DNA of 54,225 nt, from positions 1-54,225 of IMG/VR virus record IMGVR_UViG_3300047562_002142; one strand, given 5' to 3'. The notes under the pieces were generated by a model. The model was not told the origin of the DNA. It did no database searches and worked only from the letters and a program-made list of their open reading frames with translations. The translations under genes and the position numbers were made by a program. This DNA is from a virus. Below are positions 34,001 to 41,607 of the stretch, one piece after another (the stretch's first letter is position 1; each line of letters begins with the position of its first letter).

Positions 34001-35688
34001 TTGGAGTCACAAGTGCGGTTTATGATAATACTTCTGGAGAAACAACAATCCTTGCACCAACACTATCGGTCAAACCAGGAGATATTGTAGAGGTTAGAGA
34101 CCTACTCTTTGATTGTACTTCTGGTGGTTCTATTGGAACTCAAAAATATCCATCAGGTGCTTATGGTTATGAATTTGATGTTGAATCAGTCAATAATGAT
34201 GGTTCATTCGTCATTAATACTGGTGTTTCTACAATCGCACACAATTATGTTGGTGGTGGATTTGTGGTTAATCGTGCGATTGGTGTTACTACTGCTTCTT
34301 ACGATAATACAACTGGAATTACAACAATTACTGCTCCAGGTGTTGTTGTTAAGGTTGGTCAGTTTGTAAGACTCCACGACCTAGAGTTCTCTTGCACTAG
34401 TGGAGCAGGAACAACTACATTATATCCAACAGGAAATCTTGGTTATGATTTTAAAGTTACAGAAGTCATAGGAACTGGAACCACATTTGTTGTGAATACT
34501 GGGGTTTCTACAATTCCACATACTTATGAAGGTGGTGGTGTTGTATTCCCACCATACTCTCCTGGAGTTGGCCCAATCACTCAAGGCCCATATGTAAGAA
34601 ACTGCACTAACTTTGTTCCAGGAAGTATTGGAATGAAAATTGATGGATTTGAGGCAGAACCTGGAGATAAAGATGATATTGGTGTAACAGGTACAATGAG
34701 TGTTGATTCTTACACTCAATACAATCAAGGTGGTATTGGAGTTTCAATTACCAATGGTGCTTATGCCCAGTTGGTTTCTATTTTTACAATTTGTGATGAT
34801 ATTGCAATCTTCACTGGTTCTGGTGGACAATGTGATATTACAAACTCCAACTCTTCATTTGGTAGATTAGGTCTTGTTGCTGATGGTGTTGGCGATGCTA
34901 CATCAAAATCAATATATCGTTCTACTGGAATTGCAGTTACTGATGCAATCAAAGGAAACAATGTTGTGGAGATTTCTGGTCTGGGTAATTACAGACCTTA
35001 TGATGGACAAGTTTGCTACTTTGGAGAACTTTACAATTTTGTTGATACTATTGAGATTACAAATAGTGGTTCAGGTTATGTTTCTGCTCCAAGAGTAACT
35101 ATTAGTCCTCCAGAAGATGATAATAATGGAATCACAGCACAGGCATCATCAACAATTGATGCTTTTGGTAGAGTAACTGCAATTAATATTGTAAACTCTG
35201 GTACTCAATATCTCAATCCACCTACTGTTACAATTGACCCACCACCAATTGGATTTACTACTGCTACGGCAGAAGTAACAAAGATGCAACCAATTTATTA
35301 TAAAGTTGATAGTGCAACTTTACCTTCTGCAGGAATTTCTACAGTATCTTTCCTACAGAATCTAAATAATACAGTTAGTGTAGGTACAACAGTATACTTT
35401 AATCGTGTGAGTCTACAAATTACATCTTCTCACTCTTTTGAATGGGTTGGTTCTGGTAATGATATTAACACCGCAAAACCTGCTCTTGGTGGTGTTGTAA
35501 TCTCAGAAAATGAAGTAGTACAGGATAATGGTGGTATTGTGGTCTACACAAGCACCGACCAGGCAGGAAACTTCAAAATTGGTGATGGAGTAGTGATCAA
35601 TCAGGCAACAGGTCAAATATCTGGTAGAGATTTTACAAAAGCATTGTTTACAACAATGACCCCATTCATCCTAGCACTTTCAGAATAA
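31093..35688 (+). CDS. large tail-fibre protein (1531 aa) with beta-helix core
   Basis: It starts MAIQKNFVVRHGIEVAENLI with an upstream GGGAG. Repeated shaft units SVGIGTTSPDYLLSVGG and LGIGSTSPTERLDVGGNI occur in the N-terminal third. Around residues 550-720 is a DUF1565/pectate-lyase-like helix (FVTQNGSDSNGGL, IAFPGDTIKVYPGVYVEENP, VAVEGTELRNCVVTP). SGYVSAPRVTISPP-type repeats follow near 1330-1400. The end, GNFKIGDGVVINQATGQISG, is also frequent in cyanophage fibres. It is probably a trimeric fibre shaft protein. Its strongest relatives should be other marine T4-like phages. Confidence 0.7.
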   Translation: MAIQKNFVVRHGIEVAENLIYTEGQSVGIGTTSPDYLLSVGGNLSLSGGFYVPTENALVKIAAGIVSNTSLDVISGIDTSSLLVGDYLVDLGGTYIQSDTRVTGIGSSSLTILPNHTNSSGLATTVFIFSRYKESGKLGDVLISQGNGLPPIWDIPIASAATTSTNVIGGIASVTQLNVSGVSTLGFVTATDINVSGAVTAINFYGNLTGTATTSTDVIGGIVSVTTGIFSGSTSSELVRITQTGSGNALKVEDSANPDSTSFIIDNSGKVGIKTSQPNYDLDIRGTTLFGGSVYLAGGQLTTRVGILSGDNRSIISGIDTTGIEISDFVDDEGTLISEGTVVTSVGINSIGISRNHGQIDGLQEVEIFITREFYAGLEGEVLVSRGSGLPPNWSSASNAAIRNISTTTTYYPTFVENSGFQPISIAKSELLFVPDPGNLGIGSTSPTERLDVGGNIKVSGSISVGTTATIGFVTATNANVSGTATVGVLSATNANIGILTATTVDAISYLGNAAAVTGIVTQLTAGTGIRLSSTQSEGKGSVRIDSYFPIGKTIFVTQNGSDSNGGLTESDSKRTIKAAAAIAFPGDTIKVYPGVYVEENPIYLSKRVAVEGTELRNCVVTPKYLDRDLFYVNNSCHITDLSFIGNTMTDGAAIVALQPLAGVSTDRYFDAARMIRYNLDYIAKESVGFLTSTQYIGAGRTQVSDPVFQVVDGEGSPVDPSNCSDDIKDILKCVIHDITRGGNLKCVGAGLSYYSDGALVHIGGTDVNGYSVKDATIDTIKYAAGIARAVINNSTWGSQPVGLGTTVTDATYDNTTGVTTITASNHGLAENDAVKIVGLGFTCPSGPGIVTYPSGNLGYIFNVKSVPNPNTFEVVVGQSTLPHTYVSGGTVQKYGNFQNEFTQVKDLSIQVDPLTGFNNAIDGCANVVSAIYSCVGVVTTILDQGLSVLGAGINTTFPGNSGIGFTTIIGVTSAVYDNTSGETTILAPTLSVKPGDIVEVRDLLFDCTSGGSIGTQKYPSGAYGYEFDVESVNNDGSFVINTGVSTIAHNYVGGGFVVNRAIGVTTASYDNTTGITTITAPGVVVKVGQFVRLHDLEFSCTSGAGTTTLYPTGNLGYDFKVTEVIGTGTTFVVNTGVSTIPHTYEGGGVVFPPYSPGVGPITQGPYVRNCTNFVPGSIGMKIDGFEAEPGDKDDIGVTGTMSVDSYTQYNQGGIGVSITNGAYAQLVSIFTICDDIAIFTGSGGQCDITNSNSSFGRLGLVADGVGDATSKSIYRSTGIAVTDAIKGNNVVEISGLGNYRPYDGQVCYFGELYNFVDTIEITNSGSGYVSAPRVTISPPEDDNNGITAQASSTIDAFGRVTAINIVNSGTQYLNPPTVTIDPPPIGFTTATAEVTKMQPIYYKVDSATLPSAGISTVSFLQNLNNTVSVGTTVYFNRVSLQITSSHSFEWVGSGNDINTAKPALGGVVISENEVVQDNGGIVVYTSTDQAGNFKIGDGVVINQATGQISGRDFTKALFTTMTPFILALSE

Positions 35689-35703
35689 GGAGGAAAACTA
35701 AAA

Positions 35704-36060
35704 ATGGCTATTGCAGCAGCAGCCGTAAATACATTCAGAACCATACCAAAAGTTGTTGGACTAACTACGGAATCAATTTATGATGCTCCTGTTGGATTTG
35801 TCGGAGTATTTCTACTCGCACAATGCACTAATACAGGTTCTAGTACTCAATCAATTAGTTTTTATCACAATAGGAATCTTTCTGGCGTCGGCACAGTTAC
35901 TACTGAAATTGTAAAAGACTTTAATATACCTGCAAACGATACGGCAAATCTTCTACCAGGAAAATTAGTATTAGAATCTGGCGAATTCATTTCAATTAGT
36001 GGTAGTTCTTCTACTGATTTAAAATTCTTAGCAAGCATCCTTGAAACTTCCAATCAATAA
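35704..36060 (+). CDS. small virion protein in fibre operon
   Basis: This 118-aa protein has a strong AAGGAGG ribosome-binding site. It is an all-beta-looking sequence with VGLTTESIYDAPVGFVGVFL, then SISFYHNRNLSGVG and GKLVLESGEFISISGSSSTD near the end. The layout (strands separated by short turns, LESGEFISI) resembles small head or tail decoration domains. No family was recognised. It lies between two large fibre genes. Confidence 0.6.
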   Translation: MAIAAAAVNTFRTIPKVVGLTTESIYDAPVGFVGVFLLAQCTNTGSSTQSISFYHNRNLSGVGTVTTEIVKDFNIPANDTANLLPGKLVLESGEFISISGSSSTDLKFLASILETSNQ

Positions 36061-36069
36061 TTAAAAAAA

Positions 36070-39033
36070 ATGTCTAACGGTTTCCTTTCAAAAAGAGTAA
36101 AGAAAAGAGCGCAAAGTGGAATCACAAGTGACCGTTATGAGTTTCTTGGATTAGACCAAGCGGAACCAGATTTAGGTGATCCTATAATTGGCCCATCTTC
36201 GACTGGAGCAAATCCAATTCCTCCAACTGGATTTAACAATACTTATATTCTTGTAAATGTTGCAGGAAATCCAGGAAAAAGATATTGGCTAAACTCCACT
36301 TCTCTTCCAGTTGGTGGATTATCTCCAGGTTCATTTACTGTTTTTAATAATGATGTTCAAGTAGGTATTGCAAACAGTTTTAATGTCTTTAACTTTGTTG
36401 GTGCTGGTGTTACTGTTGATTATGTAAGCCCAGATGAGGACAAACAAACTGGAATTGCAACCATAAGAATTCAAGTCACTGACTTGGTTGCGCCAGGAAA
36501 CCCATATGAGATTCCATATTATGACCCTGGAACTGGATTTTTGGAAGGAGCAACAGGAGTTGTATTTAGAAGTAATAATGTAGGTATAGGTTCTACTCTT
36601 CCTACAGAAAAACTTGATGTACTAGGAAATGTAAATATATCAGGTCAAATTGAATCTAATACTGCAGATGTTGGATTTATTACTGCAACTACATCATATT
36701 CAGGTATTAGCACAGTAAATGATAGTTACATCAGAAATAATTTAAATGTAGGTACATCATCTACTGTTGTAAAAACATTAAATGGTAATGTTGGTATTGG
36801 TTCTACTATACCACAATATAAACTAGATGTCTTTGGATCATCAAGGTTTTATGGTGCAATTTATGATTACCTCGGAAATCCTGGAGAATCTGGGCAAGTT
36901 CTTACTTCCAAAGGAAATAATAATGTAGAATGGGATTCTGTTGGACTAGATACTCCGGTTAAAATATCAGAGTCAGTTGTAACCAAAGAAGCAACAAACG
37001 ACCAATTTTATTACATTGGTTTATCATCAACAACTAATGATATAACAAATCTTTATGTTGATTCTAATGGACTTTATTATAATCCATCTTCAGTAAGTCT
37101 TGGTATTGGTACTCAACCAAGTTATGCATTAGATGTTAGTGGAACAATTCGTGCAGACCAAATCTTGGTAGAAAGTCTCATTGAAGCACCAGGAATTGTA
37201 ACAACCACATCCACAAATGAGGTTGTGATTGATACATTTAACACTTCTCAATATCGTAGCGCGAGATATAATATACAAGTCACCACAAACAACCAACTGA
37301 GATTGGGGACTGCATCCGTTTCAGGGTTGAGTTCTGGGCAAAATTATTCACTAGGAACTTATGAAGATGTCTCTTTGGTTTCTTCTGGTATTGGTACAGG
37401 AGCAAAAGCAACAATTACGGTAAGTACTCCTCCATCTGAAATCACTCAATCATTTAGTGGAATATTTACTACATCAAGTAGTATTGTAGGAATTCCAACA
37501 GGAACTACTGTAATCCTTGATACTACCTTAACTCCAAACGATTACGAACAATCAAAATTAACTTCCATTCAAATCACAAATTCTGGTAGTGGATTTACAA
37601 CAGTCCCAAATATTACCATTGATTCTCCAATTATTGTAGGAAATCCTGTCCCAGGAGTTGGTATTGGAAGCACTGCGATTGTGACTAATGTTTCTATGAA
37701 AGTCACAAATGCAACTTTAAATACTGTTGGAGTAGTAACCAATGTTGTTCCAACAACTACTTTCGTTTCTCCAGTCGGAACTGGAGAAACTGCAACTGGT
37801 TATGTAGGATTTGGTATTTCCACATTTACTGTAACTGGTTTTGGTTCGGCATATACATCATCACCAACAGTTACTTACAATCAAACACCAACTTCCACAC
37901 CAGTCACTAGAGTTGGTCTTGGTATTAGTGATGCTGGTATTCAAATCACTCCAGGAACTGGATACGATACAGGAATCACAACCATCACAATTACTCCTGT
38001 TGGTGGAATTGGAACTGGGGCACAAATGTCTCTTAAATCTATAGATACTGATTCTGGTGCTATTACTGCTATTCGTATTGTAAATGTTGGTTCTGGTTAT
38101 ACTGTCCCACCAACAGTTACAATTGCAAATAGTGATTCTGGTGCTGGTGCTGCAATTACAATTACTCAAATGATTGTAACTAATATTGATGTAGATGACC
38201 CAGGTTCTGGATTTGGTGCATCAAAGCCAATCATTGGATTTAGTGGAGGTGGTGGTTCTGGTGCAACAGCAACAGTTGACGATATTATTTTAACCAATAT
38301 TGAAATTACAAATTCTGGTTATGGATATACTTCTGCCGATATGCCTGTTACTGCAACAATTTCAACTCCTGGCGTAGGAAATACTGTTGGTCTTGGAGTT
38401 TATCAGGTATTATCAACTACTGGTCTTGGTTATACAACTAATCCATCATTTACAATTGATTCCCCAACACTCAGTCCTTTTGTTGGTACTTCATTAACAA
38501 GTATTCTTGGATACAATAGCACCTTCAATTTATTTTCTGGCCCTGGTTATGGTGGAGAAACTGTTTATTATATTGATCCAATAGATTCAAATTCATTCAG
38601 ACTTACTAAAGATTCTGAAGGAACTGATTATATCACTCTTGGATATGATGTTTCTTCTAATCCAGATGCATATATTGGAGGCACCGTATCTTCTGTTTCA
38701 ATTACAAACAGTGGTTCTGGGTATGAAATTGGTGATGTTATTACTACTGGTAATTCGGATTTAGAATCATACGGCACTGCAGTTGGAACCGGATTCAGTT
38801 TTACTGTTGCTGGCCCACTAATTGAAAGTTTCCAGGTCAGTGATGTAATGCTTCTACAATCTGTTGGTTCTGCTTCTACTGAAGCCTCTGTCGTTGAATA
38901 TGCAGGAATTGCAAACTTTGATAATCTTGGTGAGTACAGTGCAGATATTAGTGGTGGAAATGCAAGACTTAAATTTACACCTACTTATGCACACAATACA
39001 ATTAAATTGACTAGAAAGGGAACAGAACTCTAA
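36070..39033 (+). CDS. large fibre protein (987 aa) with GSGY repeats
   Basis: The N-terminal part MSNGFLSKRVKKRAQSGITS may be an attachment segment. NVGIGSTLPTEKLDVLGNVN and NVGIGSTIPQYKLDVFGSS mark two shaft units (about residues 176-260). From about 495 to 900 there are at least six variations of xxGSGYxxxPxVTI (NSGSGFTTVPNITIDSP, NVGSGYTVPPTVTIANS, NSGSGYEIGDVITTG). The end contains AVGTGFSFTVAGPLIESFQV and GNARLKFTPTYAHNTIKLTR, which resembles the end of the protein at 45100. It is probably a fibre or fibre-hub protein. Confidence 0.65.
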   Translation: MSNGFLSKRVKKRAQSGITSDRYEFLGLDQAEPDLGDPIIGPSSTGANPIPPTGFNNTYILVNVAGNPGKRYWLNSTSLPVGGLSPGSFTVFNNDVQVGIANSFNVFNFVGAGVTVDYVSPDEDKQTGIATIRIQVTDLVAPGNPYEIPYYDPGTGFLEGATGVVFRSNNVGIGSTLPTEKLDVLGNVNISGQIESNTADVGFITATTSYSGISTVNDSYIRNNLNVGTSSTVVKTLNGNVGIGSTIPQYKLDVFGSSRFYGAIYDYLGNPGESGQVLTSKGNNNVEWDSVGLDTPVKISESVVTKEATNDQFYYIGLSSTTNDITNLYVDSNGLYYNPSSVSLGIGTQPSYALDVSGTIRADQILVESLIEAPGIVTTTSTNEVVIDTFNTSQYRSARYNIQVTTNNQLRLGTASVSGLSSGQNYSLGTYEDVSLVSSGIGTGAKATITVSTPPSEITQSFSGIFTTSSSIVGIPTGTTVILDTTLTPNDYEQSKLTSIQITNSGSGFTTVPNITIDSPIIVGNPVPGVGIGSTAIVTNVSMKVTNATLNTVGVVTNVVPTTTFVSPVGTGETATGYVGFGISTFTVTGFGSAYTSSPTVTYNQTPTSTPVTRVGLGISDAGIQITPGTGYDTGITTITITPVGGIGTGAQMSLKSIDTDSGAITAIRIVNVGSGYTVPPTVTIANSDSGAGAAITITQMIVTNIDVDDPGSGFGASKPIIGFSGGGGSGATATVDDIILTNIEITNSGYGYTSADMPVTATISTPGVGNTVGLGVYQVLSTTGLGYTTNPSFTIDSPTLSPFVGTSLTSILGYNSTFNLFSGPGYGGETVYYIDPIDSNSFRLTKDSEGTDYITLGYDVSSNPDAYIGGTVSSVSITNSGSGYEIGDVITTGNSDLESYGTAVGTGFSFTVAGPLIESFQVSDVMLLQSVGSASTEASVVEYAGIANFDNLGEYSADISGGNARLKFTPTYAHNTIKLTRKGTEL

Positions 39034-39040
39034 ATGAACT

Positions 39041-39064
39041 ACTACAAATCCGTAGGTTTGTAGT
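39041..39064 (+). terminator. hairpin after the 987-aa fibre gene
   Basis: ACTACAAA (39041-39048) pairs with TTTGTAGT (39057-39064), with an 8-nt loop, 8 nt after the stop. Only a short T run follows, so termination strength is uncertain. Confidence 0.45.
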
Positions 39065-39089
39065 TTCAGAATATATTAAATTAATGAAC

Positions 39090-39097
39090 TCTAAATA
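39090..39097 (+). promoter_or_regulatory. late promoter-like element
   Basis: TCTAAATA lies 20 nt before the start at 39118, in an 84-nt gap after a hairpin. Confidence 0.4.
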
Positions 39098-39117
39098 GTT
39101 AAAACAGACAAAGCACA

Positions 39118-39456
39118 ATGGCGGTTACTGCTATTAACATTGTAATTGAACAGGGTGAGGATTTTTCTGCTACTTATAATATCAAAAACCCAGATGAAAG
39201 TACCGCAATTCTGGCGAATTATACTGTAATAGGAACACTGAAGAAGCATCCTGGTGCTGCAACTGGAGTTGAGTTTATAACTTCATTAACTACAAGCACT
39301 GCTGTTTTGGAAATCAGTTTATCAAGGACAGTTACTGCAGCATTATCTCCTGGGAGATATTATTATGACCTATTTTTGGTTACTCCTGGAGGAAGAAGAA
39401 CAAAGATAATTGAAGGTAATGCTCTTGTGAATGGTTCTGCAACATTACCCACTTAA
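39118..39456 (+). CDS. small virion protein with BppU-like N-terminal pattern
   Basis: This 112-aa protein reads MAVTAINIVIEQGEDFSATY near the start, then AILANYTVIGTLKKHPGAA, and ends GRYYYDLFLVTPGGRRTKI plus IIEGNALVNGSATLPT. The order (Q-G-D/E-F...Y, a strand with A-I-G-T-x-x-x-x, Y-Y-Y-D-x-x) is that of a small beta-sandwich domain like the N-terminal part of some baseplate upper or fibre proteins. It probably attaches or stabilises a fibre. The family assignment is only suggestive. Confidence 0.6.
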   Translation: MAVTAINIVIEQGEDFSATYNIKNPDESTAILANYTVIGTLKKHPGAATGVEFITSLTTSTAVLEISLSRTVTAALSPGRYYYDLFLVTPGGRRTKIIEGNALVNGSATLPT

Positions 39457-39461
39457 GGACA

Positions 39462-39788
39462 ATGAAAGCATATCTTTCGGGGAATCAAAATTATGTTGTA
39501 AAGTTGGGAACAACACCATCTTATAAGGCAACTCAGGGGGAAGCAGTTTTGGCGCAAAACTTTACCGATTTAAGTGATGTAAGTATAGACAGTCTATCTG
39601 CATCAAATGATAATTACCCAGTTGTATATAATGCATCTTTAGGGAAGTTTGTAATCGTAAACCCAGATGCTGTCCTTTCTGCAGCATCAACCACAACTGG
39701 AGAACAACCTGGATTACCAGATGATTTTGTTAATACTTTAGACATTGACCTTGATAATCGTATTGACCTTGATGCAGGCACTTTTTAG
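39462..39788 (+). CDS. small virion protein of unknown family
   Basis: This 108-aa protein, MKAYLSGNQNYVVKLGTTPS..., has a middle SDVSIDSLSASNDNYPVVYN segment and an acidic end (DIDLDNRIDLDAGTF). It lies 5 nt after the previous gene and shares phage-fibre composition (S, T, N and D rich). No family was recognised. It is probably produced with its neighbour at 39118. Confidence 0.55.
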   Translation: MKAYLSGNQNYVVKLGTTPSYKATQGEAVLAQNFTDLSDVSIDSLSASNDNYPVVYNASLGKFVIVNPDAVLSAASTTTGEQPGLPDDFVNTLDIDLDNRIDLDAGTF

Positions 39789-39796
39789 AATAAATA
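39789..39796 (+). promoter_or_regulatory. late promoter-like element
   Basis: AATAAATA begins a run of three overlapping TAAATA units at 39789-39804, directly after the previous stop and 27 nt before the start at 39823. Confidence 0.45.
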
Positions 39797-39822
39797 AATA
39801 AATAAAAAGGTTAGAAAAAAAA

Positions 39823-41301
39823 ATGACTGCACCTACAATTCAATTTAAGCGTGGTGCATATTCTGGTATTACATCTTTTAGAGCAGGAGAACCTGCATTT
39901 ACAACTGATACTTTTGACTTCTTTATTGGACTTGACAACACGCTTGCAAACAATAAGTTCTTCGGTTCACATCGTTATTGGACTAGAGAGACTGGTTCTG
40001 CAGCACTTAGTCTGAATCTTGTTGATAAGGATGGAACAAACAAGATTAGTCTAAAGTCACCAGATACTCTTGCTGGTGTTACAACATATACTCTTCCTGC
40101 AACTCCAACTGATAATTATTTTCTTAAAACTAATGCTTCTGGTGACCTTTCTTGGGCAGAAGTTGTAAGCACATTAAGTATTGCTGCTGATAGTGGAACT
40201 GCAGATAATGTAAGTACAGGACAAACCATTACTTTCAGTGGTGGCGAAGGTATTGATACTGCAGTAACTGATAATACTATTACAATTTCTGCAGAGGATG
40301 CTACATCTTTAAATAAAGGTATTGCTTCTTTTGATGCAACAGATTTTACTGTAACATCCGGTGCAGTTACAGTAAATGTCGAAAGAGTACAAGATATTGT
40401 TGGTGCAATGGTCTCCAGCAATACAGAAACTTTAATTACTGTTACTTACCAAGATGCTGATGGTACAATTGATTTTGTAGTTGATAATGACCTCGCAAAT
40501 TATAGCAATGCTACATCTGCATTTATCACTGCATCATCATCTGATACTTTAACCAATAAAACATTTGATGCAAATGGAACTGGTAATTCACTATCCAATG
40601 TAGAAGTTGCAGATTTTGCTGCAAGTGCAATCACAACTTCTACAGATACTATCGCAACCAATGATAGTGATAGTCAGGTTCCAACATCTGCTGCTGTGAT
40701 TGATTATGTTGGAGCACAAATTGGAGCAATTGATTTAACTATTGATACTGCAGCAGGAACCAATGGAACTGGTACTGGTTCGGTATCAACTGCACAGACA
40801 CTTACATTCAATGGAACAACCAATGAAATTGATGTAACAGTATCTAGTCAATCAGTAACTTATGGTCTTCCAAGTGATGTAACTATTGGAAATAACCTGA
40901 CTGTTACTGGAAATCTTTATGTAAATGGTTCTACAACTCAGGTTAATACAACCTCAATGACTGTTGAGGATAGAACTATTGAACTTGGTTTGGTTAATGG
41001 TTCCGCACCATCTTCTGCAACAACCTGGGATTTAGGTGTTCTCTTTAATTATCACGCAACTTCAGCAAAGAAATCTGCAGTTGTCTGGGAACAAGGAGAC
41101 GCAAGATTTAAATTCGCATCTGAAGTTTCTGATGGTGGTGGAACTGATAATGATAGTCCACAAATTACCTTCACTGCCTATGCACCAATTGAAATCAGTG
41201 CCTTATGGGTCACTGATTGTGCTGGAACTTCTCAGGTCATTTCTTGTACTGGAAGTGAGAGATTCCTAGAAAATATTACCCTTGATGGAGGTTCATTCTA
41301 G
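39823..41301 (+). CDS. tail-fibre-like virion protein (492 aa)
   Basis: It starts MTAPTIQFKRGAYSGITSFR, then GEPAFTTDTFDFFIGLDN, a head motif of many phage fibre proteins (repeated in spirit by the protein at 41608). The shaft has NYSNATSAFITASSSDTLTN and KTFDANGTGNSLSNVEVADF, typical of cyanophage fibres. It then has LTVTGNLYVNGSTTQVNTTS and EDRTIELGLVNGS near residues 355-390, before a 100-residue C-terminal domain (DNDSPQITFTAYAPIEISAL). It is probably a trimeric fibre component. Assignment is by motif style only. Confidence 0.65.
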   Translation: MTAPTIQFKRGAYSGITSFRAGEPAFTTDTFDFFIGLDNTLANNKFFGSHRYWTRETGSAALSLNLVDKDGTNKISLKSPDTLAGVTTYTLPATPTDNYFLKTNASGDLSWAEVVSTLSIAADSGTADNVSTGQTITFSGGEGIDTAVTDNTITISAEDATSLNKGIASFDATDFTVTSGAVTVNVERVQDIVGAMVSSNTETLITVTYQDADGTIDFVVDNDLANYSNATSAFITASSSDTLTNKTFDANGTGNSLSNVEVADFAASAITTSTDTIATNDSDSQVPTSAAVIDYVGAQIGAIDLTIDTAAGTNGTGTGSVSTAQTLTFNGTTNEIDVTVSSQSVTYGLPSDVTIGNNLTVTGNLYVNGSTTQVNTTSMTVEDRTIELGLVNGSAPSSATTWDLGVLFNYHATSAKKSAVVWEQGDARFKFASEVSDGGGTDNDSPQITFTAYAPIEISALWVTDCAGTSQVISCTGSERFLENITLDGGSF

Positions 41302-41306
41302 AGTAA

Positions 41307-41501
41307 ATGAGTGAAGAAGATTATAAGGCAATTATAGCAACATATCAACAAAAGTCTTTTGAGTTATTCAATCAAAATATTGTATTAGAAACACAGTTAA
41401 ATTCTTTCAAGCAAAAAGTAGAAATACTGACAAAAGAAGTTGAAAGATTGAATAACTCAAAGACCAGAAAAACAAAACAGGAAGAAGCAAACTTTCAATG
41501 A
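41307..41501 (+). CDS. small coiled-coil protein
   Basis: This 64-aa protein, MSEEDYKAIIATYQQKSFEL..., then NIVLETQLNSFKQKVEILTK and a lysine-rich tail. Heptad-like spacing of L/I/V residues suggests a coiled coil. It starts 5 nt after the fibre gene and is followed by a terminator. It may assist fibre trimerisation or assembly; this is inference. Confidence 0.65.
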   Translation: MSEEDYKAIIATYQQKSFELFNQNIVLETQLNSFKQKVEILTKEVERLNNSKTRKTKQEEANFQ

Positions 41502-41543
41502 ACTACCGCGAAACTAAAGATTTCGCGGTTTTACGGAACTTTG
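41498..41543 (+). repeat. 46-bp direct repeat, copy 1 (contains terminator)
   Basis: This 46-bp segment, starting ATGAACTACCGCG, is identical to 44964-45009. With one mismatch the match extends 6 nt further. The copies are 3466 bp apart and flank the cassette 41608-44949. Confidence 0.95.
41505..41532 (+). terminator. rho-independent terminator in repeat copy 1
   Basis: ACCGCGAAA (41505-41513) and TTTCGCGGT (41521-41529) form a perfect 9-bp stem with a 7-nt loop, followed by TTTT. Confidence 0.85.
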
Positions 41544-41550
41544 ATAAATA
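41543..41550 (+). promoter_or_regulatory. late promoter (propeller-fibre gene)
   Basis: GATAAATA follows the terminator and lies 57 nt before the start at 41608. The repeat's second copy has G in place of A at 45010, weakening the element there. Confidence 0.5.
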
Positions 41551-41558
41551 ATAAAAAC

Positions 41559-41598
41559 AATCCAGTATATACTGGATTTTATTTTACGGTATATACCG
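41559..41598 (+). promoter_or_regulatory. two perfect palindromes before the propeller-fibre gene
   Basis: AATCCAGTATATACTGGATT (41559-41578) and CGGTATATACCG (41587-41598) both contain GTATATAC and are perfect inverted repeats. They may form leader hairpins or bind a dimeric protein. The second is 9 nt from the start codon. Confidence 0.55.
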
Positions 41599-41607
41599 AC
41601 TTAATCT

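Noticed and set aside
41559-41578. Palindrome as an insertion-sequence end
   Set aside because: No transposase, matching distal end or target duplication is associated; the nearby 46-bp repeats are direct and contain terminators.
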